Position numbers and translations under genes: made by a program
From: CADCTQ01 sp963844325
GTDB lineage: Bacteria; Bacteroidota; Bacteroidia; Cytophagales; 172606-1
Direction: 5' to 3'
NCBI GenBank assembly: GCA_963844325.1
Contig: CAWJNV010000002.1
Location: forward strand, 6,200,001-6,264,000
DNA: 64,000 nucleotides
Shown: positions 49,814-58,445 of the stretch, piece after piece
Layout: every line of letters begins with the position of its first letter
Position numbering within the stretch: the first letter of the stretch is position 1
The notes under the pieces: generated by a model
Told to the model about the DNA's origin: nothing
Database searches by the model: none
What the model saw: the letters and a program-made list of their open reading frames with translations, nothing else

Positions 49814-49959
49814 CTACAAGATATGCAAATGGTCCAACGGGCTTTTCACCTGCTCGATGGCTTTGGTACTCACGTGTGTATATCTCAGTCATTTTGGTGG
49901 AGCCGTGCCCCAGCAGCGTTTGAATGTAGCGCAGATCCGTGCCCCTTTCCAGCAAATCC
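49814..49959 (-). pseudogene. C-terminal remnant of a XerD/IntI-like tyrosine recombinase
   Basis: The frame reads LLERGTDLRYIQTLLGHGST then KMTEIYT, which is the His/Trp-box to catalytic-Tyr segment of tyrosine recombinases. A single-base shift right after EIYT restores the normal ending VSTKAIEQVKSPLDHLHIL and a TAG at 49814-49816. The N-terminal three quarters, including the first catalytic Arg, are gone. The SPLD ending is seen in integron integrases and close Bacteroidetes recombinases. It sits about 150 bp from the first cassette and is transcribed towards it. Confidence 0.75.
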
Positions 49960-50913
49960 GGCGACCTCAGGGAACAGGCCGAGGATTTGCAGGAGCAGGT
50001 AAACACCGAAGGCCGCTGGTCGATGTCAGGGACCGGCGACCTGTTTTCCGACCCGCTTCCCCTGAATGGCGAAATACCCGGACCAAGGTGGAAGGCAAGC
50101 TTAACGTTTGGGAAGGCGTCCAGGCGGAATAATACTAAAATGACTTCATGATTGCGTATTTGGTTATTCTCAACTACTTGTAAAACAGGAAAATACTAAC
50201 AACGAATAACGAACAACCAACAACGTTTTAGTATAATTACGTTGCCCTCGAACCACTAAACGAAGTTGAACGTTTATTCAATCATCCCTTAACCCAGCTC
50301 CTTGATAGGCAAGAGAGATATTGCTTGGGGAGTACTTTCCGCCTGCGGAAGCATTTGAGCGGCCGCGCCGTAAACGCAAACCCAAGTCAGATCCAGGTGT
50401 GCAAAAGTGGAAAAATAGTATGGGACGAAAAAAGGCCCAAAAGGGCCCTTCCTGCACAATCAGGCTGGTGCAAAAAGAGAAAAAGAAGTTATACCTTTCT
50501 TCACTTTCCACTTCAGGGTGGCATTGAAAATTAAGTTCTTTTTGATGGTTGTTTCGCAGAATACTCATTGACCATCCCGCACTCACCGTTTGGGGAACCT
50601 GAACAGGTAGCGTTAGATAAAATGCTCCTTTGTGCTTGGTAATATGCAGATTAGGACAGCATGTAACCGAAAAACAAAGCGTAGTGTTCTGTAATGTATG
50701 TGATTAGCATTCAACACTGAGATTTTTGAAATAAGAAACGATTTTCCTGAATAACTTTGGAGGAGGAAAAGGGGATAAGCAAATAATCAGAGGCAAGGCG
50801 AAGTGTCCCTATCTTTCAGCATCTGGCCCTGTTTAGCGCACGTCCCTTGCTTACTCAATTTAACTGCCCTTTTCCCCACTTCACAGAACCTATAACGGAA
50901 CCCAGATTCAAAG
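49960..50913. other. gene-poor scar between integrase remnant and tRNA fragment
   Basis: About 950 bp without a gene I can support. Short open frames exist on both strands (plus 49939-50151, minus 50278-50586) but match nothing and have skewed composition. GGCCCAAAAGGGCCC (50438-50452) and an AACGAATAACGAACAACCAA stretch (50200-50220) look like repeat debris. Confidence 0.45.
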
Positions 50914-50942
50914 AAGCCCCTTATTGTAGAAATAAGGGGCTT
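50914..50942 (-). terminator. native terminator of tRNA-Leu
   Basis: AAGCCCCTTATT pairs with AATAAGGGGCTT immediately after the 3' end of the tRNA fragment on the minus strand, a standard tRNA terminator. Its presence marks this side as original chromosome. Confidence 0.75.
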
Positions 50943-50947
50943 TTTTG

Positions 50948-51008
50948 TACCAGGAGCGGGAATCGAACCCGCACGAGCTTTGCGGCTCACGAGATTTTAA
51001 GTCTCGCG
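50948..51008 (-). tRNA. 3' fragment of tRNA-Leu(UAA), attachment-site scar
   Basis: Minus strand CGAGACTTAAAATCTCG is an anticodon stem-loop with anticodon TAA. It is followed by a long variable arm (GTGAGCCGCAAAGCTC), the T arm GCGGGTTCGAATCCCGC and acceptor strand TCCTGGTA. Nothing tRNA-like precedes the anticodon stem (AT-rich ATTAATACAATATACG), so D arm and 5' acceptor strand are missing. This is the displaced 3' half left when an element integrated into the gene. No CCA is encoded. Confidence 0.85.
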
Positions 51009-51105
51009 TATATTGTATTAATATGAATCAAAATGGCCTCTAAATGCGATTTTAGGCCGTTTTTGCCATAGTATCAGGTCAAATAAAACCTTATAAAATC
51101 AGCAT

Positions 51106-51141
51106 TTGTTGTCCAAATGTTGTCCTAATTTCGTACCTTTA
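51106..51141 (+). promoter_or_regulatory. integrase promoter and repeated TGTTGTCC boxes
   Basis: TTG (51109-51111), 22 bp, then TACCTTTA (51134-51141) lies 22 bp before the ATG. The overlapping pair TGTTGTCCAAAT / TGTTGTCCTAAT is an 11-13-bp direct repeat that could be integrase arm sites or an autoregulatory operator. Confidence 0.45.
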
Positions 51142-51163
51142 AGTAGCTAAACCACTGCTACTT

Positions 51164-52357
51164 ATGGCTTCAGTCAAAATCGTCCTGCGCAAGAACCAGA
51201 ACAAGGACGGCACCTATCCCCTCGTTATCCGCATCACCAAAGACCGGAAGACAACGTATCTCTCCCTGGGTCACAGCGTACTGCTGGAAGATTGGAACGC
51301 CAAGACCAGCCGGGTCAAAAAGAGCCATCTCAATAGCGCAAGATTAAACAACCTGCTTGCTAAGAAACTGGCGGAGGCAAACGACAAGTTACTCGAACTG
51401 GAGACGAATGCTAAGGACACCACAGTCCGCACCATTCGCAAGGCAGTTAAAACTAACAAGGTCGCCTCCTTCTTTGATCAGGCGCAAACACACTTGGACA
51501 ACCTCAAGAAGGAGGGCAAATACAACCGCCTCACCACGGATCGACCAAAAATTAACCGGCTGAGAGAGTTTGTCGGTTCGGATGCCCCTTTCAGTGAGAT
51601 TGATACCGAATTGCTTAAACGCTTCAAAGCCTGGTTAAAGGGTAGTCGTGGCGTGTCGGAGCGGACTGCCGTGAATCATTTGGTGGTCGTCCGGTCCATT
51701 TTCAACCAAGCCATTTCCTCGGGCCTAGTGGACCGGAAGTTCTACCCTTTCGGGAAGGGCAGGATTATCATCAAGTTCCCGGACACGGTAAAAGTTGGCC
51801 TGTCCGCTGAAGAAGTGCATTTGCTGGAAAACATTGAACTGACAGGCCTAGAGCAACACGCCCGGAACCTTTGGCTATTCTCATTGTATACAGCCGGCAT
51901 GCGCATATCCGACGCCCTGCGGCTGCGCTGGTCGGATATACACGGGGAGCGGCTGCACTACTCAATGGGCAAGAACAATAAGGCCGGTTCCATCAAACTG
52001 CCCGACAAAGCCCTAAAGCTGCTTGAAGCTTACCGCCGAGATAGTGTGCTGGTATTTCACGACCTGGAAGGGCTAGAGGATCTGAACAGCAAATTCGAGG
52101 TGCAGCGCCGGATTAAAAGCCGCTTGCATGAAATAAATGAACGATTGAAGGTCGTAGCCGCCAAAGCAGGCGTTAAAAAGCGGCTGACAATGCACCTAGC
52201 GCGGCACACCTTTGCTCAATTAGCTGGCGATAAGATCAGTCCGCAGATTTTGCAAACGCTCTACCGGCATACTTCGATTGTCACGACAATGCAGTACCAA
52301 GGGCAATTCACCAATGATAAAACAGATAAGGCGCTGGATACAGTGCTGGATTTTTGA
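51164..52357 (+). CDS. tyrosine-type site-specific integrase (Bacteroidetes type)
   Basis: This 397-aa protein starts with the beta-rich arm-binding domain typical of Bacteroidetes mobile-element integrases (VKIVLRKNQNKDGTYPLVIR). A SAM-like core-binding domain follows at about 105-200 and then the catalytic domain with Arg in TAGMRISDALRLRW, His-x-x-Arg in MHLARHTFAQLAG, His in LYRHTSIVTT and the nucleophile Tyr in TMQYQG. All catalytic residues are present, so the enzyme looks functional. It lies 155 bp from the truncated tRNA-Leu, the position expected for the integrase that put the island there. The closest relatives would be conjugative-transposon or prophage integrases. Confidence 0.93.
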   Translation: MASVKIVLRKNQNKDGTYPLVIRITKDRKTTYLSLGHSVLLEDWNAKTSRVKKSHLNSARLNNLLAKKLAEANDKLLELETNAKDTTVRTIRKAVKTNKVASFFDQAQTHLDNLKKEGKYNRLTTDRPKINRLREFVGSDAPFSEIDTELLKRFKAWLKGSRGVSERTAVNHLVVVRSIFNQAISSGLVDRKFYPFGKGRIIIKFPDTVKVGLSAEEVHLLENIELTGLEQHARNLWLFSLYTAGMRISDALRLRWSDIHGERLHYSMGKNNKAGSIKLPDKALKLLEAYRRDSVLVFHDLEGLEDLNSKFEVQRRIKSRLHEINERLKVVAAKAGVKKRLTMHLARHTFAQLAGDKISPQILQTLYRHTSIVTTMQYQGQFTNDKTDKALDTVLDF

Positions 52358-52753
52358 GGTATTTTGCAGCTTCATTGCTATCTATCATTTTTCGATTTTA
52401 AAGAAGATTCCAACTAAGAATGAGGCACAAGTATGGTTATAGAGTCAGACCTTGTCGCGAAGGAAAGCCAGGGAGTTTTAAGAATTTCTAATATGTGAAA
52501 GTTCAGTGACTATTTTTACCGATAGAATCAGCCCGGCTATATAATCTACCTATGCAGGAAATTTGTCAGTTGAACTATGGCAAACGTATTATAAAATAAC
52601 TATGTTTTTAAGAGGATTAGCTATACTTGCCCCTGGAAAGAAATGCAATAGGTGATGGATCACGAACAACTTACAAGAAAGCAAGTACACTATTTGCTCA
52701 AACTAATTCATATAAAAGCCTCTCGAAGTTTTCAATATAGAATTATTTTTTTA
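52358..52753. other. non-coding AT-rich stretch
   Basis: 396 bp between the integrase stop and the stop of the minus-strand 424-aa gene. I see no gene, repeat or tRNA in it. Confidence 0.5.
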
Positions 52754-54028
52754 TTAAACAGTTTTATGGGACCATAAAATGTTATCAAGATTGCTTTTAT
52801 TCTTTTTTCTTTTTTTATCAATTAAAAATTTTCCTACTCCTGATGCTGCGCCCACTACTCCACTTATACCCGAAATAGGTTGTGGAATATCAAAAAAAGC
52901 AGCAGCAATTAACACAGTGCTAGTTGCTACTAGTGGTATTGCTGTGATGAGGTTTTCCATTTTTTTATACGCACCTTCCGATTTATCCTTAACGTATTTG
53001 TCTATTATTGCCTTCTGCCAATTTGTATATTCTAATTTAAATCCTATTTTAATTTCTTTTAAAAAAAAATTTAGACTGTTAATGAATTTAATATATTCTT
53101 CATTGAAAACCATACCATCACGAGCGTGAATCAGTTTGTTTAATTGATCATAATAACCTATCTCTTTACCTATAGACATTATCTCACGAATATCTAAAAA
53201 GTTTAGAGCTTGCAAAGAAGTAGCATTAGGTATAAAGTTAGGTAATATTTTATCGTATTCGTGTACACTGTCGTTTTTCAATTGTCTACTGAAATTTCGC
53301 TTTACAGCAAAGTTTACAAAAGAACTTTCAATGTCATTTGGTGGTAATATTATTGAGTCTGGCGTGTCTTGCAGTCTTGCTAACCTCGCAGCTCTAATGG
53401 CTTGAATAATATTATGATTATCAATTATATTTTTACTTCTTGCTATACTAAGCAAATTTCCAGCGAATAAATTTCCATACTTTTGTTCTGATTCATATAG
53501 TAGGTCAGCTAGCATTTCATGTTCTGACGGCATTAATGGTGAATTAATCGCATGGGTAAATCTTTTAATACATTCTACAAAATAATTTGACGTATCTTCA
53601 ACAGACCAACTAATTTTTTTTATATTTCTATATTTGATATAATTGTCAAAAAATATACAGAATTTTTTTACTGTTTCATAATTTTCCTCTTTTAAGCGGC
53701 GAGTTTTCACCAATTCATTTAAGTCGCCTAGACCTGACACATTTTCCCTTAATGCTATTTTTATAATTCCATCATCAATAAGAGAACGAAAATATTGTGA
53801 ATTATCTAAGAAAAGTTTATGAAAAGCTAAGTTATTCAAAATATCACCATCTTCGACTATTAGATTTTCTCCCCAAAAAATACTCATAATCTTAAGGTCC
53901 ATGAGCAACTGTCTTTGTGCGTTTTCCAAACTTTGATTTTTACCATAAGCATATATAGATCTCATGTCAGCGAGATGATTAATCCACCACCCACCTTGAG
54001 AAATATGAGTAATTATCTCATTATTCAT
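52754..54028 (-). CDS. orphan protein with C-terminal double transmembrane hairpin
   Basis: This 424-aa AT-rich gene has no family I recognise. Residues 1-350 are mostly helical, with many Asn/Ile/Lys residues and segments such as LADMRSIYAYGKNQSLENAQ, IRAARLARLQDTPDSIILPP and TSLQALNFLDIREIMSIGKE. Residues 360-405 form two hydrophobic segments around a Pro-Gly turn (LITAIPLVATSTVLIAAAFF and ISGVVGAASGVGKFLID), followed by a Lys-rich cytoplasmic tail. A soluble sensor with a C-terminal membrane hairpin resembles the build of some abortive-infection effectors, but this is only architecture. It stands alone, and its low GC suggests recent acquisition. Confidence 0.65.
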   Translation of the reverse strand: MNNEIITHISQGGWWINHLADMRSIYAYGKNQSLENAQRQLLMDLKIMSIFWGENLIVEDGDILNNLAFHKLFLDNSQYFRSLIDDGIIKIALRENVSGLGDLNELVKTRRLKEENYETVKKFCIFFDNYIKYRNIKKISWSVEDTSNYFVECIKRFTHAINSPLMPSEHEMLADLLYESEQKYGNLFAGNLLSIARSKNIIDNHNIIQAIRAARLARLQDTPDSIILPPNDIESSFVNFAVKRNFSRQLKNDSVHEYDKILPNFIPNATSLQALNFLDIREIMSIGKEIGYYDQLNKLIHARDGMVFNEEYIKFINSLNFFLKEIKIGFKLEYTNWQKAIIDKYVKDKSEGAYKKMENLITAIPLVATSTVLIAAAFFDIPQPISGISGVVGAASGVGKFLIDKKRKKNKSNLDNILWSHKTV

Positions 54029-54346
54029 ATAATAACAACATTAAAGGCGTTAGAAGATTTATATTGACCTGTAATTTATCAACAATATCAATAAAACAGA
54101 AAATATTGCTTTTAGTTAAGATTTTGATGCACACATTTACCCATTGTTCGTCTACGATGACAGGTTAATAGTATCATTTATTTCTGCTTTGCAATGACCG
54201 TTCATTTGATACGATCTCCCTATTACGTAAGGTGAGTATATAGGTTTTAGGCAAGCGCAGACAAAAAGCAATCTTGGAAAGAATAAGCATAATAGCCACA
54301 GCAAAAGTACATAACTTATGGTAAATAAGCAGGTATTTTTGTATTA
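54029..54346. other. non-coding AT-rich stretch
   Basis: 318 bp upstream of the 424-aa gene and of the broken transposase. Apart from likely promoter sequence I see nothing in it. Confidence 0.45.
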
Positions 54347-54880
54347 TTGAGGCTTCTAAGCCAGCACAAAGCAGTAACTCTAGAAGAGTTTTTGGAGCAG
54401 GTAAAGGACAAACGAGAGTACAAACGAGGTCAGGCTATAAGCTTGGATATGGTAGGGTATTCCAGAAAGAGCACGGCAGGAACCTTATCAGTAAGTGTCA
54501 ACCTTGTGTCCAAGTGGCGCTTGCAGTATAACCAGCACGGAGCCAAACGGCTAGGCTTGTCATACAAGGGAGCCAGGGGTTCTTGAGAGAGCAGCAGAAA
54601 GAGCAGGTATTAGAGTGGATCGCTCAGCAGTCCCTCCTAGGTAAACCGTCAGACTTTAGAGACATATCTTGAAAGTGAGTACAGGGTGATTTATAGCATT
54701 AGTCTGAGTTATTACTTACTAGCAAGCGACTGGCATTAGTTACTAGAAACGGTGGGTGTAAACCTAAATAAGTCTGAGTAACAGAGGTTACAAAAGCGGG
54801 AATAGATCATAAAACTGACTCAATATAAGCAGACCATTGAGCGAGGAGAAGTGATAGTAGCGTTGGTCAGGAAGTGTTAC
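54347..54880 (+). pseudogene. broken IS630-family transposase
   Basis: The first 79 codons (LEEFLEQVKDKREYKRGQAI, SVNLVSKWRLQYNQHGAKRL) match the helix-turn-helix N-terminus of IS630-type transposases. After a frameshift near 54580 the homologous continuation FLREQQKEQVLEWIAQQS is visible, then several stops (TGA at 54670, TAG, TAA) within sequence that still looks transposase-derived. No DDE domain remains. It is clearly inactive. Confidence 0.7.
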
Positions 54881-55129
54881 TTTATTTCAGAGTGACTAAG
54901 CGTACTTAATCAATTTTCTTTACCTCTGTAAATAAAATTGTGTTCATTTTGCAAAGTTGAATAGGAGGTCTGAAATAACCTTACTTCAAGATGGTATTTT
55001 TTATTTACAAACTTATTTTATTATTGCAAATTCACACTTGCGATTATAAATAAAACACTTGATCTTATAGTAACTTCAACTATGCTATTTTTAGATTTTA
55101 AATCTTAAACCATTAAAGTTCAGCAAGTC

Positions 55130-55843
55130 ATGCAAGATGCCTTAAATCAATACGGAGATCATTTAATTCAAACTTCTGGCTCACATGGAGCAGATATATC
55201 GAGTCAGCGAATAGATGATCTAGATAGAAAATCACTTGATTTTGTTTTGCAAAACTGTAACGAGGATATAAAAGGTTTAGATATAGGTTGCGGCTTAGGT
55301 ATTCAAGGAGTAAGATTTGCTTTATTAGGGGCTCAGATGTGGTTAATCGACATCATTGATATAGAGACAAGAATGCACTTAATTAAGCAACATCTAGGCC
55401 TTCAAAATAAGCTAGAATACATTAGAACCGACGTTAAGGGTATTGAAGCTCAAAATCTAGGCATATATTTTAATTTTATTTATTCTCAAAGGTTTATCCA
55501 TTACCTCAAATATCAAGATGCTAGCAAACTAATAGCATCAATTGCTTCCATGTCGAGTAATGATGCTTTTTTGTTTATATCAGCTTCCGGCATTCGCTCA
55601 GAATTGGGAGAAGGCTATGAAGGAAAAAACAAGATTATTCAGGAGAGATATTGTAAGCTGGCACCTAAAATGGCACACAAACATAATATTTTAGAAGAAG
55701 TGTGTTTGTATTCAAGTGAGGAACTTTCGGCTTTGCTTATTCATAATGATTTCACTCCCATTGAAACTTGGGAATCTTCATTTGGAAACATTAAGATTAT
55801 TGCAAAATTTAACAACAGAAATATATCGAATTTTCAAAGATAA
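55130..55843 (+). CDS. class I SAM-dependent methyltransferase
   Basis: This 237-aa Rossmann-fold methyltransferase has motif I IKGLDIGCGLGIQGVRFALL near residue 47, the acidic motif II region MWLIDIIDIE, LEYIRTDVKGIE (motif III) and NFIYSQRFIHYLKYQDASKL (motif IV region). The C-terminal strands end FGNIKIIAKFNNR. The substrate is unknown; the set of motifs is of the small-molecule or tellurite-resistance-like type rather than a DNA methylase, since no NPPY/DPPY motif is seen. It stands alone in the AT-rich island, with a long AT-rich upstream region. Confidence 0.82.
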   Translation: MQDALNQYGDHLIQTSGSHGADISSQRIDDLDRKSLDFVLQNCNEDIKGLDIGCGLGIQGVRFALLGAQMWLIDIIDIETRMHLIKQHLGLQNKLEYIRTDVKGIEAQNLGIYFNFIYSQRFIHYLKYQDASKLIASIASMSSNDAFLFISASGIRSELGEGYEGKNKIIQERYCKLAPKMAHKHNILEEVCLYSSEELSALLIHNDFTPIETWESSFGNIKIIAKFNNRNISNFQR

Positions 55844-55957
55844 AATATGTTTATACTTTAAGATAGCAGGTGCTCAATTAGTTTAATTTATGAATTCAAG
55901 ATAATTAGCCTATTGCTGCATCATTACTATTCGTTGAAGCAGTAATTTATCCCAGTC

Positions 55958-56090
55958 CTAAGCGCGGTCGGTGCTACTCTTGGGCACGTGGGCCAAGTGC
56001 CTATCGGCCACTTCGTGCGCGTACCCGAGTTTCTCTTTAAGTACTCCCAAAACTAGGACACGGAAACCATGCCCAGTCATCCGGTTTTTA
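55958..56090 (-). pseudogene. C-terminal remnant of a second P4-type integrase
   Basis: The minus frame reads RMTGHGFRVLVLGVLKEKLG then YAHEVADRHLAHVPKSSTDR-A and a TAG. It aligns with the C-terminus of the intact integrase at 56441 (RMTGHGFRALAMSSIKEKLG, ...DRQLAHVPKN...DRAYDRA). The stop codon (55958-55960) falls exactly where the catalytic Tyr codon should be. Only about 43 codons are left. Confidence 0.75.
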
Positions 56091-56113
56091 TAAGCAGAAG
56101 TCGTGCTGATTCC

Positions 56114-56344
56114 TTATTTCGCATCCACAAAGCTATTGATGTAAGCCCTGATGTCGTTGACATGCCAGGCGGTGACCCTTTGACTAAGTTTGACCGGCTT
56201 GGGGAAGCGGCCAGCTTTAACGCTGTTCCATACCGTTGACCTGCTGACGGGAATGAACTTGAGCAATTCCTTGATGCGAATATAGCCCGTCTCAGGCAGG
56301 ATTGCGGATGGCATTGGTTCAATGCTTGGTGTGTTTTGCTGCAT
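56114..56344 (-). CDS. AlpA-family excisionase/transcriptional regulator
   Basis: This 76-aa protein starts at the ATG at 56344; an in-frame ATG at 56392 would add 16 residues. The MerR-like winged helix of AlpA proteins is clear: TGYIRIKELLKFIPVSRSTV, WNSVKAGRFPKPVKLSQRVT and AWHVNDIRAYINSF. AlpA proteins act as excisionases or activate the adjacent integrase in P4-like satellites and islands. The gene lies 96 bp downstream of the P4-type integrase on the same strand, the usual pairing, so both probably belong to one nested element. Confidence 0.88.
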   Translation of the reverse strand: MQQNTPSIEPMPSAILPETGYIRIKELLKFIPVSRSTVWNSVKAGRFPKPVKLSQRVTAWHVNDIRAYINSFVDAK

Positions 56345-56440
56345 AGGCGGTGTCCTGTTGCTGGCGTTAAAGGCGGTAAATTGTGCATGCATTAGTCATG
56401 CGTATGGCGGCATAGTATCTTATTTTGCTGTTGTTAGACT

Positions 56441-57622
56441 TTAGGCGACTGAGTCGATGTAATCGGCCCATGCCTGCATCATCTGCACGCGTTGCGGAAC
56501 GAACTTGGCCCGGTCATAGGCGCGGTCCACGGCGTTCTTCGGTACATGGGCAAGCTGGCGATCCACCACTTCATGCTGATAGCCCAGCTTCTCCTTTATG
56601 CTGCTCATCGCCAAAGCTCTAAACCCGTGGCCGGTCATTCTGCCCCGGTAGCCCATGCGCTTCAGCGCCATCAAGATAGTGCTGTTACTCATGGGCTGGC
56701 TTGGCTTGGGAATGCTGGGAAAGACGTAAAGGCGGCCTCCATTCATCTCCTTTAGCTCTTTGAGGATGGCAACCGATTGTGTTGCCAGCGGCACCAAATG
56801 CGGCAAGCGCATCTTCATGCGCTCAGCCGGTATGCTCCAGACTGCTTTCTCCAAATCGAACTCCTGCCATTGCGCTTCGATCAGTTCGCTGGTGCGCACG
56901 AAGGTGAGCAGCATCAACCGGATGGCAAGTAGGGTCTGTTTGAAAAGCCGCGCTTCATTCCTGTCAAGGGCTTGGACGAGGGCGGGCAATTCATCAATTT
57001 CTATCGCGGCATAGTGTCCCCTTTTGTAGCGCTTCAAAGCGCCTTTTAGGTCAACGGTCATATCCCGTTGAGCCCTTCCCGTGATCACGGCATAGCGGAA
57101 CACCTGCCCGCACATCTGCATGCTGCGGCGGGCCATTTCATGCGCGCCCCGGTCTTCGATCTTTTGCAGGCAAGACAGGACATCCCTTGGCGTAATGCCG
57201 GAAATCGGCAGGCGGCCAATTTGCGGAAACACATCCAGTTGCAGCCGGTACAGAATGTTGTCGCTATGCCTTTTGGACCATGTATCGCAATACCGTTTAT
57301 GCCATTCCCTGGCGACGACCTCGAAAGTCTGCTCGGCATTGTACCTAGCCAGCCTTTTCTTCTCCTGCTTGGCAGCCCCAGGATCAATGCAGTCTACCAG
57401 CGATTGCTTGGCAGCGTCCCGCTTCTCCCGGGCGGTAATCAAGCTTATGGTTGGATAACGGCCTATGGTCAACAGCTTCTCTTTGGCCTCAAAGCGGTAT
57501 TTAAGCCGCCAGTAGCGGTTGCCGGTCGGCATGACGTCCAAGTATAATCCGCCGCTGTCGTACAAGCGGTAAGCTTTAGCCTGCGGTTTGGCATGGCGGC
57601 AGGCTAGGTCATTCAGTGACAT
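56441..57622 (-). CDS. P4-type tyrosine integrase (DUF4102 family)
   Basis: This 393-aa protein starts at the ATG at 57622; the open frame extends to 57682 without homology. The N-terminal DUF4102 domain is YRLYDSGGLYLDVMPTGNRY then WRLKYRF and LLTIGRYPTISLITAREKRD. A core-binding domain follows, then the catalytic domain with Arg in LTFVRTSELIEAQW, His-x-x-Arg in MTGHGFRALAMSSI, His in DRQLAHVPKN and Tyr in DRAYDRAKF. All catalytic residues are kept. It resembles proteobacterial island integrases more than typical Bacteroidetes ones. A tRNA 3'-end-like sequence lies 183 bp upstream, where the att site of such elements is normally found. Confidence 0.93.
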   Translation of the reverse strand: MSLNDLACRHAKPQAKAYRLYDSGGLYLDVMPTGNRYWRLKYRFEAKEKLLTIGRYPTISLITAREKRDAAKQSLVDCIDPGAAKQEKKRLARYNAEQTFEVVAREWHKRYCDTWSKRHSDNILYRLQLDVFPQIGRLPISGITPRDVLSCLQKIEDRGAHEMARRSMQMCGQVFRYAVITGRAQRDMTVDLKGALKRYKRGHYAAIEIDELPALVQALDRNEARLFKQTLLAIRLMLLTFVRTSELIEAQWQEFDLEKAVWSIPAERMKMRLPHLVPLATQSVAILKELKEMNGGRLYVFPSIPKPSQPMSNSTILMALKRMGYRGRMTGHGFRALAMSSIKEKLGYQHEVVDRQLAHVPKNAVDRAYDRAKFVPQRVQMMQAWADYIDSVA

Positions 57623-57804
57623 GATGAGCACCCCTCTTTGCTTTGGGGTAAAATGAAATGGGGCAAAATTTTTACCCCCCATCTTACCCTTTAATGTAGG
57701 AATACAGTCATAAACGGAGCATGACTGTATGAGGGCACTATAGCATAAAAAGGCAGGTTTTACGAGGTTTTTTGGGGATTGTTAATCTAGGATAATAATC
57801 CCAT

Positions 57805-57828
57805 TGGCGGGCAGAGGGGGATTCGAAC
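57805..57828 (-). other. tRNA 3'-end-like att site of the P4-type element
   Basis: Minus strand GTTCGAATCCCCCTCTGCCC followed by GCCA looks like the T loop and 3' acceptor strand of a tRNA (serine-type in style). No upstream tRNA arms follow. It is probably the crossover identity block carried by the element. Confidence 0.55.
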
Positions 57829-58055
57829 GGTACTTTTAGTGTTTGAAATGAAACAGATTTTGGAAGAGTATTTTTCCTTACCCTGAAAATTTACCCCCAG
57901 TGGCGCTGGATTTTATTGGATGCCGTTAGACAACAAACTTGCCGTCCAATTGGAATACGAACTCCTAACTCGTCTTGTAGCGAATCGGTCTCTTAGTAAA
58001 TTATAGCAAATAGGACTATATTCAATAGCTAATGCTTCTCCTCCCGTTCCATAAT

Positions 58056-58265
58056 CTACGCCCTACGGACGAAGTCCTTCAAAACCCAAAAGTACTTCTC
58101 CTTAGACCCTTGCGGGGCGTCTACCCACTCAAGTTGCAGCATCTCGTAAGTAGCCATATACTTCACCACTTTATATAGACGTTGCTTGATTGCGTCACTG
58201 GCTGTGTTTTGAACGACCCGCACCTGTTCGCCAGGAATGAAAGGAGGGTCTGTCGTTTGGCTCAT
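58056..58265 (-). CDS. small hypothetical protein
   Basis: This 69-aa protein has a compact beta-barrel-like pattern: PPFIPGEQVRVVQN, RLYKVVKYMATYEMLQLEWV and YFWVLKDFVRRA. It resembles SH3-like small proteins in general shape only. A clean ATG at 58265 and normal composition support it. It lies between the P4-type integrase module and the large STAND gene; the same strand and 180-bp spacing from the latter leave co-transcription open. Function is unknown. Confidence 0.55.
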   Translation of the reverse strand: MSQTTDPPFIPGEQVRVVQNTASDAIKQRLYKVVKYMATYEMLQLEWVDAPQGSKEKYFWVLKDFVRRA

Positions 58266-58445
58266 AAATTTCAGTTAAACGCTTTGCCATCAGCTTCTAA
58301 CGGAAAATATGCTTTTTCTAGTTACGTTGGGTGGCTCCTGCTCTAAGTAACTACTCGTTTGCAAATGGGTGTAAATGGGTGGGTAATTGGATGCCGCAAG
58401 ACCCAGGCTACTACTATAGACAAGCAGTTCATGGCAGCTTACCGG

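Noticed and set aside
49939..50151. A 70-codon plus-strand open frame beside the integrase remnant
   Set aside because: It partly overlaps the antisense of the integrase fragment, has no match and no clear start signal; it may be a fragment of another gene but cannot be supported.
50278..50586. A 102-codon minus-strand open frame
   Set aside because: Phe/Arg-skewed composition, no domain, and it spans palindromic repeat debris.
56077..56388. An alternative 103-codon frame over the AlpA gene
   Set aside because: The overlapping frame encodes a clear AlpA winged helix.
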